From NCBI RefSeq assembly GCF_026151205.1, contig NC_087082.1:7323908-7387907 (forward strand): 64,000 nt of DNA, read 5' to 3'. Positions 1 to 10,151 of the stretch are shown piece after piece. Both the position numbers and the translations under genes were made by a program. The notes under the pieces were generated by a model. That model made no database searches and had not been told where the DNA came from. It worked only from the letters and a program-made list of their open reading frames with translations. Each line of letters starts with the position of its first letter. Position 1 is the stretch's first letter. The stretch is from Bolinopsis microptera (Eukaryota; Ctenophora; Tentaculata; Lobata; Bolinopsidae).

Positions 1-713
1 CTGATGGGCGGTGTATCCGGAAGAGATAGCATGAACTGGGTGAGCTGCGATTTGAAATGCTCTCGGTCGCCGATGGAATTCAAATGGTAAGGCATTGCAT
101 TCCACAATTTTGGGCCTATGACTGCAAATGAATTATCATACAGTGACTGATTTGCTGATGAGCTGTGTCTGCATGCAGATGGAATGACTGCAAGGTTTCC
201 AAAACGTGGCCTGGAGACAAACTGCACGTTAATGTCGTTGCTGGTATGGTGATGGAGAATCTTCCACATATGAAGTAAAATGAACCGCTCCCTGCGACGC
301 TGTAGAGACATCAGAGATAGCCGTTGAAGACGGTCCCAATAATGGAGATCACGCATTCCAGTAATCCTTGCGGTGAAAGCTTTCTGTACGCTTTCAAGCT
401 CCTGGATGTCACATATCTTGGAGGGGTGCCATAGCGGGCAACAGTATTCCAGTAAACTACGAACCATCGACTTGTAAAGCGTAAGCATTATGACTGGAGA
501 TCTTGTCTGAAAGACACTGAAAACCCAGGCAGCTTTTTTTCGAGCCTTGTTTGCTGCGGTCTTGATGTGGGGTTGCCAAGATAGATCGTTGGAGACGAGA
601 ACCCCGAGGTCTCTTAGTTGACCTACAGGTGCGAGTGACTTGTCTTTGGATACTGAGTACTGGTATAGTTCACTAACAAAAGGAAGTTCGACGAGAGCAC
701 TACGTCGATTGTG
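1..713 (-). CDS. C-terminal region of the same LINE ORF2
   Basis: The complement encodes the post-polymerase region typical of Jockey/CR1-group LINEs: a repeated LQRLSLMSLQRRRERF-like helical stretch, then SRPRFGNL and LWNAMPYHLN, running off the window at base 1. The frame joins that of the polymerase segment once the element at 722-1563 is ignored. The function of this region in the family is poorly defined. Confidence 0.75.
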
Positions 714-721
714 TCTGTGAC

Positions 722-1563
722 CTTAGTTGTAGTGAACGGTGGATTTTGACGTATTGAACGCACGTTCCAGTCATTTTGTAGTAAACGTTATTGAACGTTA
801 GTGAACGTCAGTGATTATCAAAAACAAAATTCATGAAAATAAACTTTTTGAAATCTCGATTTCCCCAACTGATAATTATTAATGAACATCTATGAACATT
901 TAATTGTCCTCATACTCATAAGTCAATTGTTAGTTAGCATAATTGTTGACTTAGCGGAGAGATAAAAGACTAACGTAGTAACTCGTACTCCGTTTTATAG
1001 ATCTAGATTGTAGAGTACGCTATATAAATATCTTCCACATACCACACTTTATATTATCTCAAACGACTAGTAACCGAGTACCGAGATTTGGCTGCTGAAT
1101 CGAAAACAGTCGGATATCAATATATATTTTCCTGTTAGCTAGACTAGAACTGAGTGGCAATCAGGAGAATTAAAACTATACTGAAAGGTTCTGGAATTTC
1201 TAACCGCTCATGGTTGCTAGATGTCAGAAAATTGTTTTATCTGCCATTGAACCCTGTGATCCTATCATGAGGACCCGGCAATAGCCATTGGATCATAAGC
1301 ATGCAAGCAGAAACTATTTGTCGAACTAGAGTACGCTACTTGGACTCTAGTTCGCCTGCTTCGACACGTACCGAAATACGACAGGGGTCATATCTGGCGA
1401 ATTTAATATGTCGAACTATAGTGCGTGTCGAACTAGAGTACGTGAATCCCACTGAACACTACTAGTATAATTTATCCATAACGTTCAGAACGTGAGATGA
1501 GTTTTAGTGAACGTATGTACAGAACATTTTTAGTGAACGTTCCGTACGTGCACTACAACTAAG
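722..1563. mobile_element. DNA transposon/MITE with 13-bp TIRs, TSD TCTGTGAC
   Basis: The insertion is bounded by the perfect 13-bp inverted termini CTTAGTTGTAGTG and CACTACAACTAAG and by direct repeats TCTGTGAC at 714-721 and 1564-1571. The TSD length (8 bp, 9 if the shared G is counted) fits hAT or P-type elements. Subterminal copies of TAGTGAACGT occur at both ends. No transposase frame is visible, so it is non-autonomous. A relative of its right end is seen at 3420-3496. Confidence 0.85.
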
Positions 1564-1571
1564 TCTGTGAC

Positions 1572-2748
1572 ACATGTACTCAAACTTGTCTTTATGTAGT
1601 GCCATATTGTTTCGTTCAGACCATTTTATGACACTGTTCAAGTCGTTTTGTAACACAGATACGTCTTGTTCACAGGTTACCGATATTGAAACACGAGTGT
1701 CGTCTGCAAAGCATCTGATGATGGATTCAGTTATGCAATGCTCAATATCATTAATGAAAATAAGGAACAAGATCGGCCCGAGGACTGTTCCCTGGGGGAC
1801 ACCACTGATGATCAGAGCGAGAAATGACAAGTGGCCGTCGACCACTACAGCTTGCTTCCGGTCTGACAGAAAAGATTCAATCCATTTGATGATTTTTGGA
1901 TTTAAGCCATAGAGGTGAAGTTTCCTGATCAACAGTTTGTGATCAACTTTATCGAACGCCTTAGCGTAATCAAGATATATAGAATCAAAGTCAGCTTTGT
2001 TGGTTAATGACTCAAAAACGTCGTCGAAATGGTGGAGAAGCTGTGTAAGGCAGCTGCGGCCTGATCTAAAGCCATGCTGTTTGCTACAGAGCAAGTTGTT
2101 CATTTCTAGATGTAAGACTAGCTTTTTCCTTATGATTCTCTCAAACACCTTGATTATATGGGAGGTGAGTGAAATGGGCCTGTAGTTGGAAGGAAACGCC
2201 TTGCTATCTTTCTTGTGGAGCGGAGAAACGTTGGAGTACTTATAAAATGAAGGTACTTCTCCAGATGCAAGGGATTTTGACCAGATCAGATGGATAGGAA
2301 TCGCCATAGCATCTTTGCAATTCTTAAGTAGAGCAACTGGGATCTCATCAGGACCAGATGAAGCATTTGGCTTAATATCATCAATAGCCTCGATAACATC
2401 ACTGATAGAGAATTCCAGAATCTGATCCGTGAACGGATATGTTAAATCCGGAGGAGGGAATGATGCAGCGTCTAACTCAGTTTTGGAGGGGTCGCTAAAT
2501 ACGGATAGAAACTGGTTTTGTAAAAGGTCTGCCATTTCCTTAGGATGAGAACGGATGTTACTGTTCTCAGCGAATAGCATGCTGATATTCCTTTTCTTTT
2601 TCGAAAACTTCTTGGCATAACTATAAAAGTACTTCGGGTTTGCTTTTACTTTTGCTGCAGCCTGCTCTTCGCGATACTGAAGGGTCTTGTTAATAGCATC
2701 ACGAATTCCTATGTGGGCCAAAGCAAGCTTGTTTTGAAGAGATTTCAA
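1572..2748 (-). CDS. Reverse transcriptase domain of LINE ORF2 (interrupted)
   Basis: This reading frame carries the reverse transcriptase core: a fingers segment with NYRPISL, a palm A box reading DYAKAFDKVDH, the GVPQGTVLGPILF block, and the catalytic box as FADD near the end. The frame runs without a stop through the polymerase, so the copy was recently active or is only lightly decayed. The domain would copy element RNA at the target site. The frame continues at its 3' side into the inserted element (down to 1504), and the residues after the TCTGTGAC duplication are not native. The true C-terminal continuation lies at 1-713. There is no host promoter, and the start used is only the first methionine of the open stretch. 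Confidence 0.9.
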
Positions 2749-3014
2749 ACGAGTACTAGGGCAGTGAACGTCGTTCTTAGCATCACGAAGTTCTTTTTGA
2801 AGCTTGCGCTTCTTTCTAGAAGGAATCCGGACAAGTGATGCTTGTCTCTACTGCAGTATAAGAGAATAAGCCTATTTTCTCTCGGTAGAAAGTGTACTGC
2901 GAAAGTATTTTCTTCTTTGTTGCGTGTCACACCACGTGTTCATGACATCTAGAAACTCCTTCCAGACATCCTGATTCGTGTGTTGATCACATCCCTGATA
3001 TATAAGCCGGGTGA

Positions 3015-3496
3015 GCACAAAACCCTACTGAATGTAGGGGGGAATGGAGCTCGAGCCACCTTTTGTTGGCAAGCTACTAACCATATCACTTTTATAGTTT
3101 CAATTGCGAAAAGCAAAGTTTGCTAACTTTAAGGTGAACAGATAATATTTGTAATAAATTACACCGATGAAACCAACAGGAATCTTAAGACTATTGTCTG
3201 AAAATCTAAGCAAGACTATTATCGGCTCGAGAATTGAGCATAAATAGTCGACTTCTATCCAGAAACACTAGCGGAGTTTTAGGGCCTGAAAGTTGAAACG
3301 TGCATGCATGCGCGCTAAAACTCTTCCAACTCATCTAGAACATGTAAAATTGCGGGAAACGATGGCGTGTCGACGTGTTAATATTTTAAATCTGATTAAC
3401 TTTCCTTATGTTCCGAACGTTAAAATCTTTTAGCGAACGCGTTCACAATTCACAAACTATTTTTAGTGAACGTTCCGTACATTCACTACAACTAAG
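3015..3496. mobile_element. Second, left-truncated copy of the TTAGTTGTAGTG element
   Basis: The right end (about 3420-3496) repeats the right end of the 722-1563 element, including AGTGAACGTTCCGTAC and the terminus CACTACAACTAAG. The sequence TAAGCCGGGTG occurs on both sides (3003-3013 and 3493-3503). The left part does not show the matching TIR, so this is a composite or truncated copy. Confidence 0.5.
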
Positions 3497-3504
3497 CCGG
3501 GTGT

Positions 3505-5181
3505 CAATCAAAGTAAATAATCATACTGTGACAATGACATCAATTGTGTGGCACCCGATATCCTAAAAAGAGTAGGTAGATATTGACAATATAATCCTTA
3601 ATCTGTTTAACCGTGCTACTGCTATTAGTATTGTGGATGGAGATTGGAGATGTTCCCGCCCATTCATGCATGGCGGATTATCAATATTGTTCCAATGTCC
3701 AAAATAGGAAATCTCACCAATTAGGCTGACAACTACATTAAATGGATCACCATCATCAATTGTCAGCAAAACTCTCAACTGCATGATCCTTATCAGTTGA
3801 GAGAGACCCGCTCGGGGTATTCTGATGAACATACTGACAGCATGCCTACGGTATCCGTATAGTATTCCAAGGCCCATAAGTTAGGCTGATTCGACACTAT
3901 GGAAAAATTCATTCTTGCAGGAGTTATGCAAGGGAATACGCTACCTATTTGTCATTAGTATTGAAGCTGTGTTATGCAAAAGTCATAGAAGGTCGTGATC
4001 TTGGCTTCCCAGTTCAACCTAGGAGAATCAGGGGACATCCTGTTGTCAATTTATGGGACGTCGAATTTACTGCTTTGATCACAAACGTCCGATACAGCAG
4101 CGGAAGCGCAAGATCTGCTGATGAGCAATTCCGTCGGTGTGTACCAAATCAATGACGGCTAAACTAGGTAAATTTGCGCACGAACCTTTCAATATAGGGA
4201 CTGATGAAATCAAGGCAGTTAGTGGTACAGAAATCGAAAGGATCAGTGATTTCATATATCAGTAGTCAATGACTAGACAGGGTTATTGAAAATTACAAAG
4301 AATAAAATGGCGTCTGGACTTGGGACCAGCTCATAGCACAGTTCATTAATGCCCTCTGAAAACCATTCTGCTAGCTAAAAGTAAAAAATGATTTTGTTAG
4401 GTAAAACGTACTGAAAATGAAAATTAAGATTAAAAATTGAAAACGAACTGAACTAACAAAAAGAATGACACGTCATGCTAAAATACATATTCCGAAGTAA
4501 AATTAATCCCAAATTTTCCCCAAATGTTAAAATACTTGTCGACAAAGATTTCAAACCGTTTGCGCAAGGCAGCAATATTTACGAACTAAATTTTTACAAT
4601 CCAAAATAAAACTGTTAAAAGAACTATTAATACGAGCTAAACGAACTAACTGACTAATAAATTTACCATAATACTGGCCTTTGGGATTATTCCCATGACC
4701 CATCTAATTCTAATATAGGAATAATTAATGACATCAAAATTATAATCGTTCCTCTTGTCGTAAAGTTTTTTTTTTAAAAATTCCCTTATAAATACTGATA
4801 GTGATAGTAAAACTAAGACTAATATCTAAAAAGTCAGTTTCACGAACTGAAGTATTATTTTTATTAATAATCATCTCTGGATCATTTCACGTAAAACTCG
4901 TTCTAATAGACCAAAACATATATTGATCATATATCATATGTTAAACATGCTCTAGCATGTACTGGCATTATTTGAACGCCAGTTTTTGTATGTGTACATT
5001 TCTATATTATTAGTATTACCTTTTGTTATTTTGTGCGCCTTTTTGGAATCTGTATTAGAAAATGTTGAGCGTCTGGGCTGGTGTGTACTATGAATACATT
5101 GCTTTGAATTTGTATATTGAATTATATTGTATTTCAGTGCTATGTAACCAGGCGGCAAATTTGAAATGGGTTATGATGGGG
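3505..5181. other. AT-rich stretch without recognised genes
   Basis: The open frames here are short and match nothing I recognise (for example complement 3563-3877 and plus 3949-4155). The DNA becomes strongly AT-rich after 4400. No clear repeat termini are visible. Confidence 0.5.
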
Positions 5182-5402
5182 TCCGTAGTCCCCACACAAT
5201 CGTTGAGGACCTACTGTAACAGCCATTGATACGCTTATAGTTATCAGACAGCAACTAACCGATATCCAATGGGTCTCAGCCATAGAACAATACAGGCTCA
5301 ACGGTGGCTCGGAAAAGTATAATCTTCATGGTCTTATATGTACGTTCTTCATTGAAGTAGTCAGTAAAACAAGGACATGATACTATGTGTGGGGACTACG
5401 GA
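5182..5402. mobile_element. MITE with perfect 17-bp TIRs
   Basis: The termini TCCGTAGTCCCCACACA (5182-5198) and its exact complement (5386-5402) bound a 221-bp non-coding element. It directly abuts the left end of the FLYWCH element at 5403. No convincing target duplication is visible. Confidence 0.65.
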
Positions 5403-6037
5403 TTGTAGGACTGAATCCCTAACGGACGGAATCACTACCACCCCAGGAATTACAAGCAGCAAATTCTGCTACTGCTTAATAAATACAAAAGCCTGAGCGA
5501 GGTACCGTACCCAGGTAAATTCATCTTCGTTGAATTTGCGTTTCTGAAACCACTCTCTGCACTGGTAATTGTTTTTAAAAGGGAACACAAAATGATGTAC
5601 GTGACCAAAATTATTCCCCGCGCGGCGCGATTAGATTCTCTTTCAGTTTCACTCATTCAGTTTCTGGGTACTTCGCGCGTAAAATCATATTCGCACGTGT
5701 GCGTTCCATGTTCTCAGAATTAGGCAACGGTAAGTTTAATCTTTAACTTTAACTGTTTGGAAACAGGTGTTGTTATTTCATGCTGGGAATCCCAAAAAGT
5801 GCTTGATCGGGGGATCTCATGGAGTGCTTGCTATGGGGCCTGTCAGACATGTGATCCACAGACTTACGTACGCAACGAGGAGCCCTAACGAGAACTGGTT
5901 CGGATCAAGTAATCCATAATGACCTGCTATACGACAATACAGTGATGTGAACCTTCACATGCTCGGTATCTCAATCAGCTTGCGGGAATAATATCAAATA
6001 TATAAATCCGCAACGCCTGTGTTTATCTTATACCACT

Positions 6038-6148
6038 ATGTCTTCCTCATCCATCGAGTTTATTCCTGGCAGAAAGAAAGGCAGCCGCAACGTCCTCTAC
6101 GATGGTCACCTCTACCACCTTAACAGAAAGAAGGAAGACAAGACCTAC
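6038..6148 (+). pseudogene. FLYWCH zinc-finger protein, N-terminal fragment
   Basis: The fragment starts [19 protein letters not shown] and reads to ...NRKKEDKTY, nearly identical to the first 37 residues of the frame at complement(38657-38920). FLYWCH modules are DNA-binding zinc fingers that often accompany MULE transposases. The copy stops before the W-x-C-x2-C and H-x-H zinc ligands because sequence from 6149 on is replaced by a poly-C tract between two TTAA sites. Confidence 0.7.
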
Positions 6149-6175
6149 TTAACCCCCCCCCCCCCCCCCCCTTAA
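6149..6175. other. TTAA-C19-TTAA scar
   Basis: A run of 19 cytosines (6153-6171) is bracketed by TTAA (6149-6152 and 6172-6175) exactly at the breakpoint of the FLYWCH frame. The foldback element at 41363-42582 also has TTAA flanks and poly-G/poly-C ends, so this may be a collapsed or excised copy of that family (inference). Confidence 0.5.
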
Positions 6176-6503
6176 TGTTTACTTATTATTGTGTGAATTA
6201 AATTACTGTATCAGTATATTATCTATTATTCTTTGACCAAATTTCTGCTTAGTCAATTATCACGAAAAATCTAATAATAATTAACAAAAAATAAAATAAT
6301 TAACTAATGAAATACGAATAATTATGCCTTTATTGCAAAGTTCAGCAGGGATCACATCAAAGTGGTTAGGTCTAGATATTAGAGGTAGTGATTTAGTCCG
6401 GTAGTGATTCAGTCCGAAAATATACCTCAATCCCTACCAATAGTGATTGGTAGTGATTCTGTCCGTTAGGGATTCAGTCCGGTAGTGATTCAGTCCGCTC
6501 ACC

Positions 6504-7205
6504 GCTACTGCTAGTGCTATCAGTATCACGGAGAATCGAAGCAAATATTATAGTTTTATAGTGGTACCGTGGCATGTCCATTCTGGGTAAGCGTTGTATA
6601 TACTTATATATGTTGCATGGATAAGTCCCTGCTTGCTGTTGGCGTTGCTGCGGCGAGGCTGGCTTGTGGCTGGAATAATTGTCGGAGAACTCTTTGGCTT
6701 CGTACTCTCTTCACTTCTTTCTCCGCACAAAACTGTTCAATCCGTGGGAGGCCCTGTTATTCAAATAAAGTTCTGAACCCTCAATCAAGCGTTTAGTTCT
6801 AAAACTTTGGTAATGGGAATTGTAGTTTTGTAGCTTTTCTCATAACTATCGTCCTATCGAACTGATGATCAATAAACACCACGCGGTGTATAAGGAGTCG
6901 TTTACATATCAGCAGAGGGGTCTTCCAAATTGCAAATGATTACGATTGACCATATAATATTGTAATTTTGGCACAATAGCACAATACTATAAATAGCGAT
7001 ACCCGGATTTAACATTTAAACAATTTGTAATCGTATTGCCATGCAGTGTTTGTGTAACTGTTGTTGGTAATCGCTTTTCTTGTCAAAAAGTTAATATTTG
7101 TTTCCTTCGATAGTAAATTATTTTGTCCCAAATTCATATATTTTCTAATAATACAAAATTGTTTTTAGACCAATACAATGTCAATAAGTCATGTGGCATG
7201 TAAGG
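6504..7205. other. No recognised gene
   Basis: Short open frames around 6548-6796 on both strands overlap one another and look like noise. Otherwise this is AT-rich unique sequence. Confidence 0.4.
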
Positions 7206-7508
7206 CGCCAAAGACAAATTGCTAAAAGGCGCGGCGCAACTGCAGAAAACTGCCACTAACTGCCACTAACTGCTACTAACTGCTACAAACTGCCACTAAC
7301 TGCTACAAACTGCCACTAACTGCTGCAAACTGCGCGCGCAGTGCGTGGGCGCGATTGTAGCAGTTAGTGGCAGTTAGTGGCAGTTAGTGGCAGTTTGTAG
7401 CAGTTAGTGGCAGTTTGTAGCAGTTAGTGGCAGTTTGTGGCAGTTAGTGGCAGTTTGTGGCAGTTAGTGGCAGTTTGTAGCAGTTAGTGACAGTTTCTTT
7501 GCACTTTG
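7206..7508. mobile_element. Hairpin MITE made of ACTAACTGCY-type repeats
   Basis: The left half repeats AACTGCCACTAACTGCTAC and the right half its complement (GTAGCAGTTAGTGGCAGTT), so the whole folds into one long hairpin around a GC-rich loop (CGCGCGCAGTGCGTGGGCGCG, about 7330-7352). The ends CCAAAG...CTTTGCACTTTG match the related hairpin at 19737-19880. There is no coding capacity. Confidence 0.75.
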
Positions 7509-8814
7509 CTCCTCCTGTGTCTCGCTTGCAGTAGCGTCACGCAGTACGCGTATACACATGGCTATGTAAAAATAAATATATAAGTTGATATTTATATTGT
7601 TATTGTTGAATGAAGCTGTATTAGCTCCTAAGTTAACGGGTGATACTCGTGTCATTCCGCCAAATCTTTATTTGTGTTATGAACATAATAGCCTGGGGTC
7701 CCCAGGTAACCTTAATTATTTTCGGCGTATTTTTGTAGTAGGTAAATATTTGTTAGCTACTTGCTTGCTACTCCATAGTAGAGGCTGTTACGGGCAAATA
7801 TCACGCTTTTTTGCTCGAGCCCTGGGACTTCTTTTAGGGTTCTTATATGATAGAATGGAGTGTACTGAACACTCTGACGGTATCGGGAACCTTCTAGAGC
7901 CTTCAGAAGCTGTGTTGTGAGCACTTTACTGCCAAAACTTCGGACATCTACAGACACCGGAATATCGACTAAAAATTTTTTCTGAGTTGTTCCCCTAATT
8001 TCTCTTAGGTTGCTTAAGCCCCAGAAAGTGTCAGATCGTCTAAATATTGCTCCATTCCGGTGTTAGAGACCTCGAAAATTTCGACCACGTAGAACGTGTT
8101 GCGCGTCGTATGTAGTGTTTACAATGAAAAAAGTGCACTTAAATCTGATTCGGTTGCGGCGCGTGACGTATCTAGCACGATATTTGCTCAAAAGCGCGTC
8201 ACTGCGCCAGAAACCTCGTGGTACCGTAACACTGTAGAAAATAGATAATCACAAGAGACACAAGAAACGTATCATCACTATGCAAAGTTAATGTTAAAAT
8301 GATACAATAGCCCTGCTTTAACAGATTAATCCACATAAACACTATATTTCTACAGATGCCACCGATCGGTAAATCGAACATGTTTTTGATGATAAATCGT
8401 CTTACGGAACGATAGCTGATAGAATTCGTTTCTACATTGAAAGATTTCTTTTCTAATCTCTGTTATGAGTGCTGTCTTTGTTAAAGTGTTATCATCTCTA
8501 TCCGAATCTATTGTTGCGGCAAGATTAGACACAAACTCGTCTTACCGACATTGTCTTTCTGAAAACTGATGTGATCAGATTAAACATTGCTGGAGTTTGC
8601 AGCGTTCTCAGATAAATTAGACGTCACATAGTCATTGTACTTAAGCTTCAGGTCAGACACGAGGTACAGTTCTGGTAAAATATTCTCCTGCTCCAGTTAA
8701 AAGGTCCGTACAGCGTCAATACCTGCACTCATTAATGCAGCATTGGTGTTGTCGTGCGTGGACACGTGTCTTTCCATTTTAAAACAGGTTTTTAGAGACA
8801 GGTTTTAAACTTAC
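7509..8814. other. Unassigned; possible downstream exons of the minus-strand gene
   Basis: The segment 7655-7700 shares GTCATTCCGCC.AATCT and ATGAACATAATAG with 20146-20195, a dispersed repeat. On the minus strand 8350-8520 is open and could be a further exon of the zinc-binding gene at 8815-9811, but its splice sites are not resolved. Confidence 0.35.
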
Positions 8815-8998
8815 AGCTTCAGATAATTTACCCTTCCATTGTTTCACCCTCGAGTTGCTGTACCTCAAACGACACGTTTTGTGATATCTACCTAGCTTGC
8901 TATAGAGATATTTTCCGAGACTCTCAGGGTTAAGAACAGGGCACTTGTTCATGTGCGAATCAGGATTAACATCGATGTTGCACAGATCCTGACGATTT
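8815..8998 (-). CDS. Exon of unidentified zinc-binding protein (YHKTC type)
   Basis: On the complement an acceptor (CATCTACAG) precedes 8998 and a strong donor (GCT|GTAAGT) follows 8815. The 184-bp exon is one base plus 61 codons. Its product has regularly placed Cys/His residues (DLCNIDVNPDSHMNKCP, then GRYHKTCRLRYSN). A Tyr-His-Lys-x-Cys motif of this kind is familiar from uncharacterised, often transposon-related proteins of cnidarians and other marine invertebrates (recollection, not a search). It probably binds zinc. The function is unknown. It is phase-incompatible with a direct join to the exon at 9633-9811, so another exon should lie between. Confidence 0.45.
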
Positions 8999-9632
8999 CT
9001 GTAGATGTCCACAGATAGTATGTTGCGAAATCGACGAAGAAACTTTTATCTTTTCCTTGAATCAGACTATCCTTTTTCGTTTCTAACGTCTAGGGAAATT
9101 CGTATTGTTAAAGAAGAATATCCTCTCATACTCTTAAAATTAAATCGAGATAATATGTATAATAATTATATTTGCGAGCAAAAGTTTCACACAAACCTGT
9201 TCAACCTGGCATATGAAACACAAGTCTCAGTCCATTTCAAACAAATCAACATCTGGTCCACTTGATTGGGAACTAAATGAAGAAAGTCTCCACATTTTCT
9301 TAGTTCTATTCGAGGAGGCCGAGGGTGACAAAGGCGGGACTTTTTCCACTTGGATGGCAATAGCTTCTTCAATCTTCATCACAAGAAGATTCGTCAATTT
9401 CAGAAACAGCACTGTACACCTGCAAATACTTTATTACTTCCCACATTTATATCAACAGTATCATATCACATAAGTTTGAGATCGTACAAGTGTTATATCA
9501 TTTTAAAAGTTTGCAAATCCGATAGAAATGAAATTACTACTCGCTGTCTATTTAACTTTGAATAATAATGTTTTTAAATGTTAGTAAAACAGGAGGAAAC
9601 CACTCACCCTGTTATAGTTGTCTTTTACATAC

Positions 9633-9811
9633 ATAGTTAAGACACTGAATACACAAAAAAGAGGTTTGCTTTGGTGAGCACAACCCAGGGTTGATCTTCT
9701 GCAGCAGGGCGAGGAATTCTCTAGACTGTTTTGTCATTCGTTCACTTTCAGAGCGGAAGAAAACTGTTTCATTAAAATCCTTTATTTCTATTCGGGTACA
9801 GATACAGCACT
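9633..9811 (-). CDS. Exon of unidentified protein with paired C-x2-C motifs
   Basis: On the complement AATTTTCAG precedes 9811 and the donor TAT|GTATGT follows 9633. The exon is two bases plus 59 codons. The product begins with CCICTRIEIKDF and ends with FLCIQCLNY, so two C-x2-C pairs are about 45 residues apart, an arrangement like treble-clef or ZAD-type zinc modules. It lies upstream of the exon at 8815-8998 on the same strand and is probably part of the same gene. No start codon is visible and no function can be named. Confidence 0.45.
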
Positions 9812-9934
9812 CTGAAAATTGATGAATGATCACATTTTTGTATACCTTACGGCAAAGTCTTATGTCTGTGAAGAATGATATTCTTTCAATAGTATTTTAT
9901 TAAAGCCTAAACTTAACTTCTACCAATTCAAAAT

Positions 9935-10062
9935 TGTTTACGTCGGTCTCCCCTCCTTGAGCCACTTTTCACATAGCTATTGAGTATAAATCACTCTAGC
10001 ACAAGCGACTTCAAACCCCCTCCCCTAGGCTGGATTAGGTTATATGTGAACTGTGCTCTAGT
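9935..10062. mobile_element. Degenerate PIF-like MITE relic
   Basis: The interior (CATAGCTATTGAGTATAAAT, then CACTCTAGC and CCCCCTCCCCTA) resembles the interiors of the MITEs at 40583-40887 and 49892-50066. The outer ends (TTCACATA / TATGTGAAC) are recognisable but eroded. Confidence 0.45.
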
Positions 10063-10151
10063 GCATGACTGACTTTACATAATGCAGAGCATGCAAAGTT
10101 TTGATGTTTCATAAACTTATGAATAAAGTTTTAAAATCGTGACATAAAAAG

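Larger units (their letters stand above)
1..3014 (-). mobile_element. Non-LTR retrotransposon (LINE), partial, interrupted
   Basis: A minus-strand LINE can be followed by translation from about 3003 down to base 1, where it runs off the window. It covers the linker before the polymerase (2748-3003, frames broken), the reverse transcriptase (1572-2748) and the C-terminal region (1-713), which ends with the LWNAMPYHL-type motif common to Jockey/CR1-group ORF2 proteins. An 842-bp DNA element (722-1563) splits the C-terminal part, and the 8-bp duplication TCTGTGAC lies on both sides, so the LINE was there first. No 5' end, ORF1 or 3' tail is visible. The clade is inferred from general motif style only. 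Confidence 0.85.
5403..6503 (+). mobile_element. Mutator-like (MULE) element with FLYWCH gene remnant, copy 1
   Basis: The left end TTGTAGGACTGAATCCCTAA and the right end ...AGTCCGCTCACC match, in inverted orientation, the two ends of the element at 38450-39297. Subterminal repeats of GGTAGTGATTCAGTCCG are present several times at both ends. The interior shares the leader (about 5830-6030) and the start of the FLYWCH reading frame with copy 2. The frame is cut at 6148 by TTAA-C19-TTAA. No target duplication is clear for this copy. Confidence 0.75.

Noticed and set aside
3563-4155. Frames of 104 aa (minus) and 68 aa (plus)
   Set aside because: No domain, no splice or start context, no repeat ends; left unassigned.
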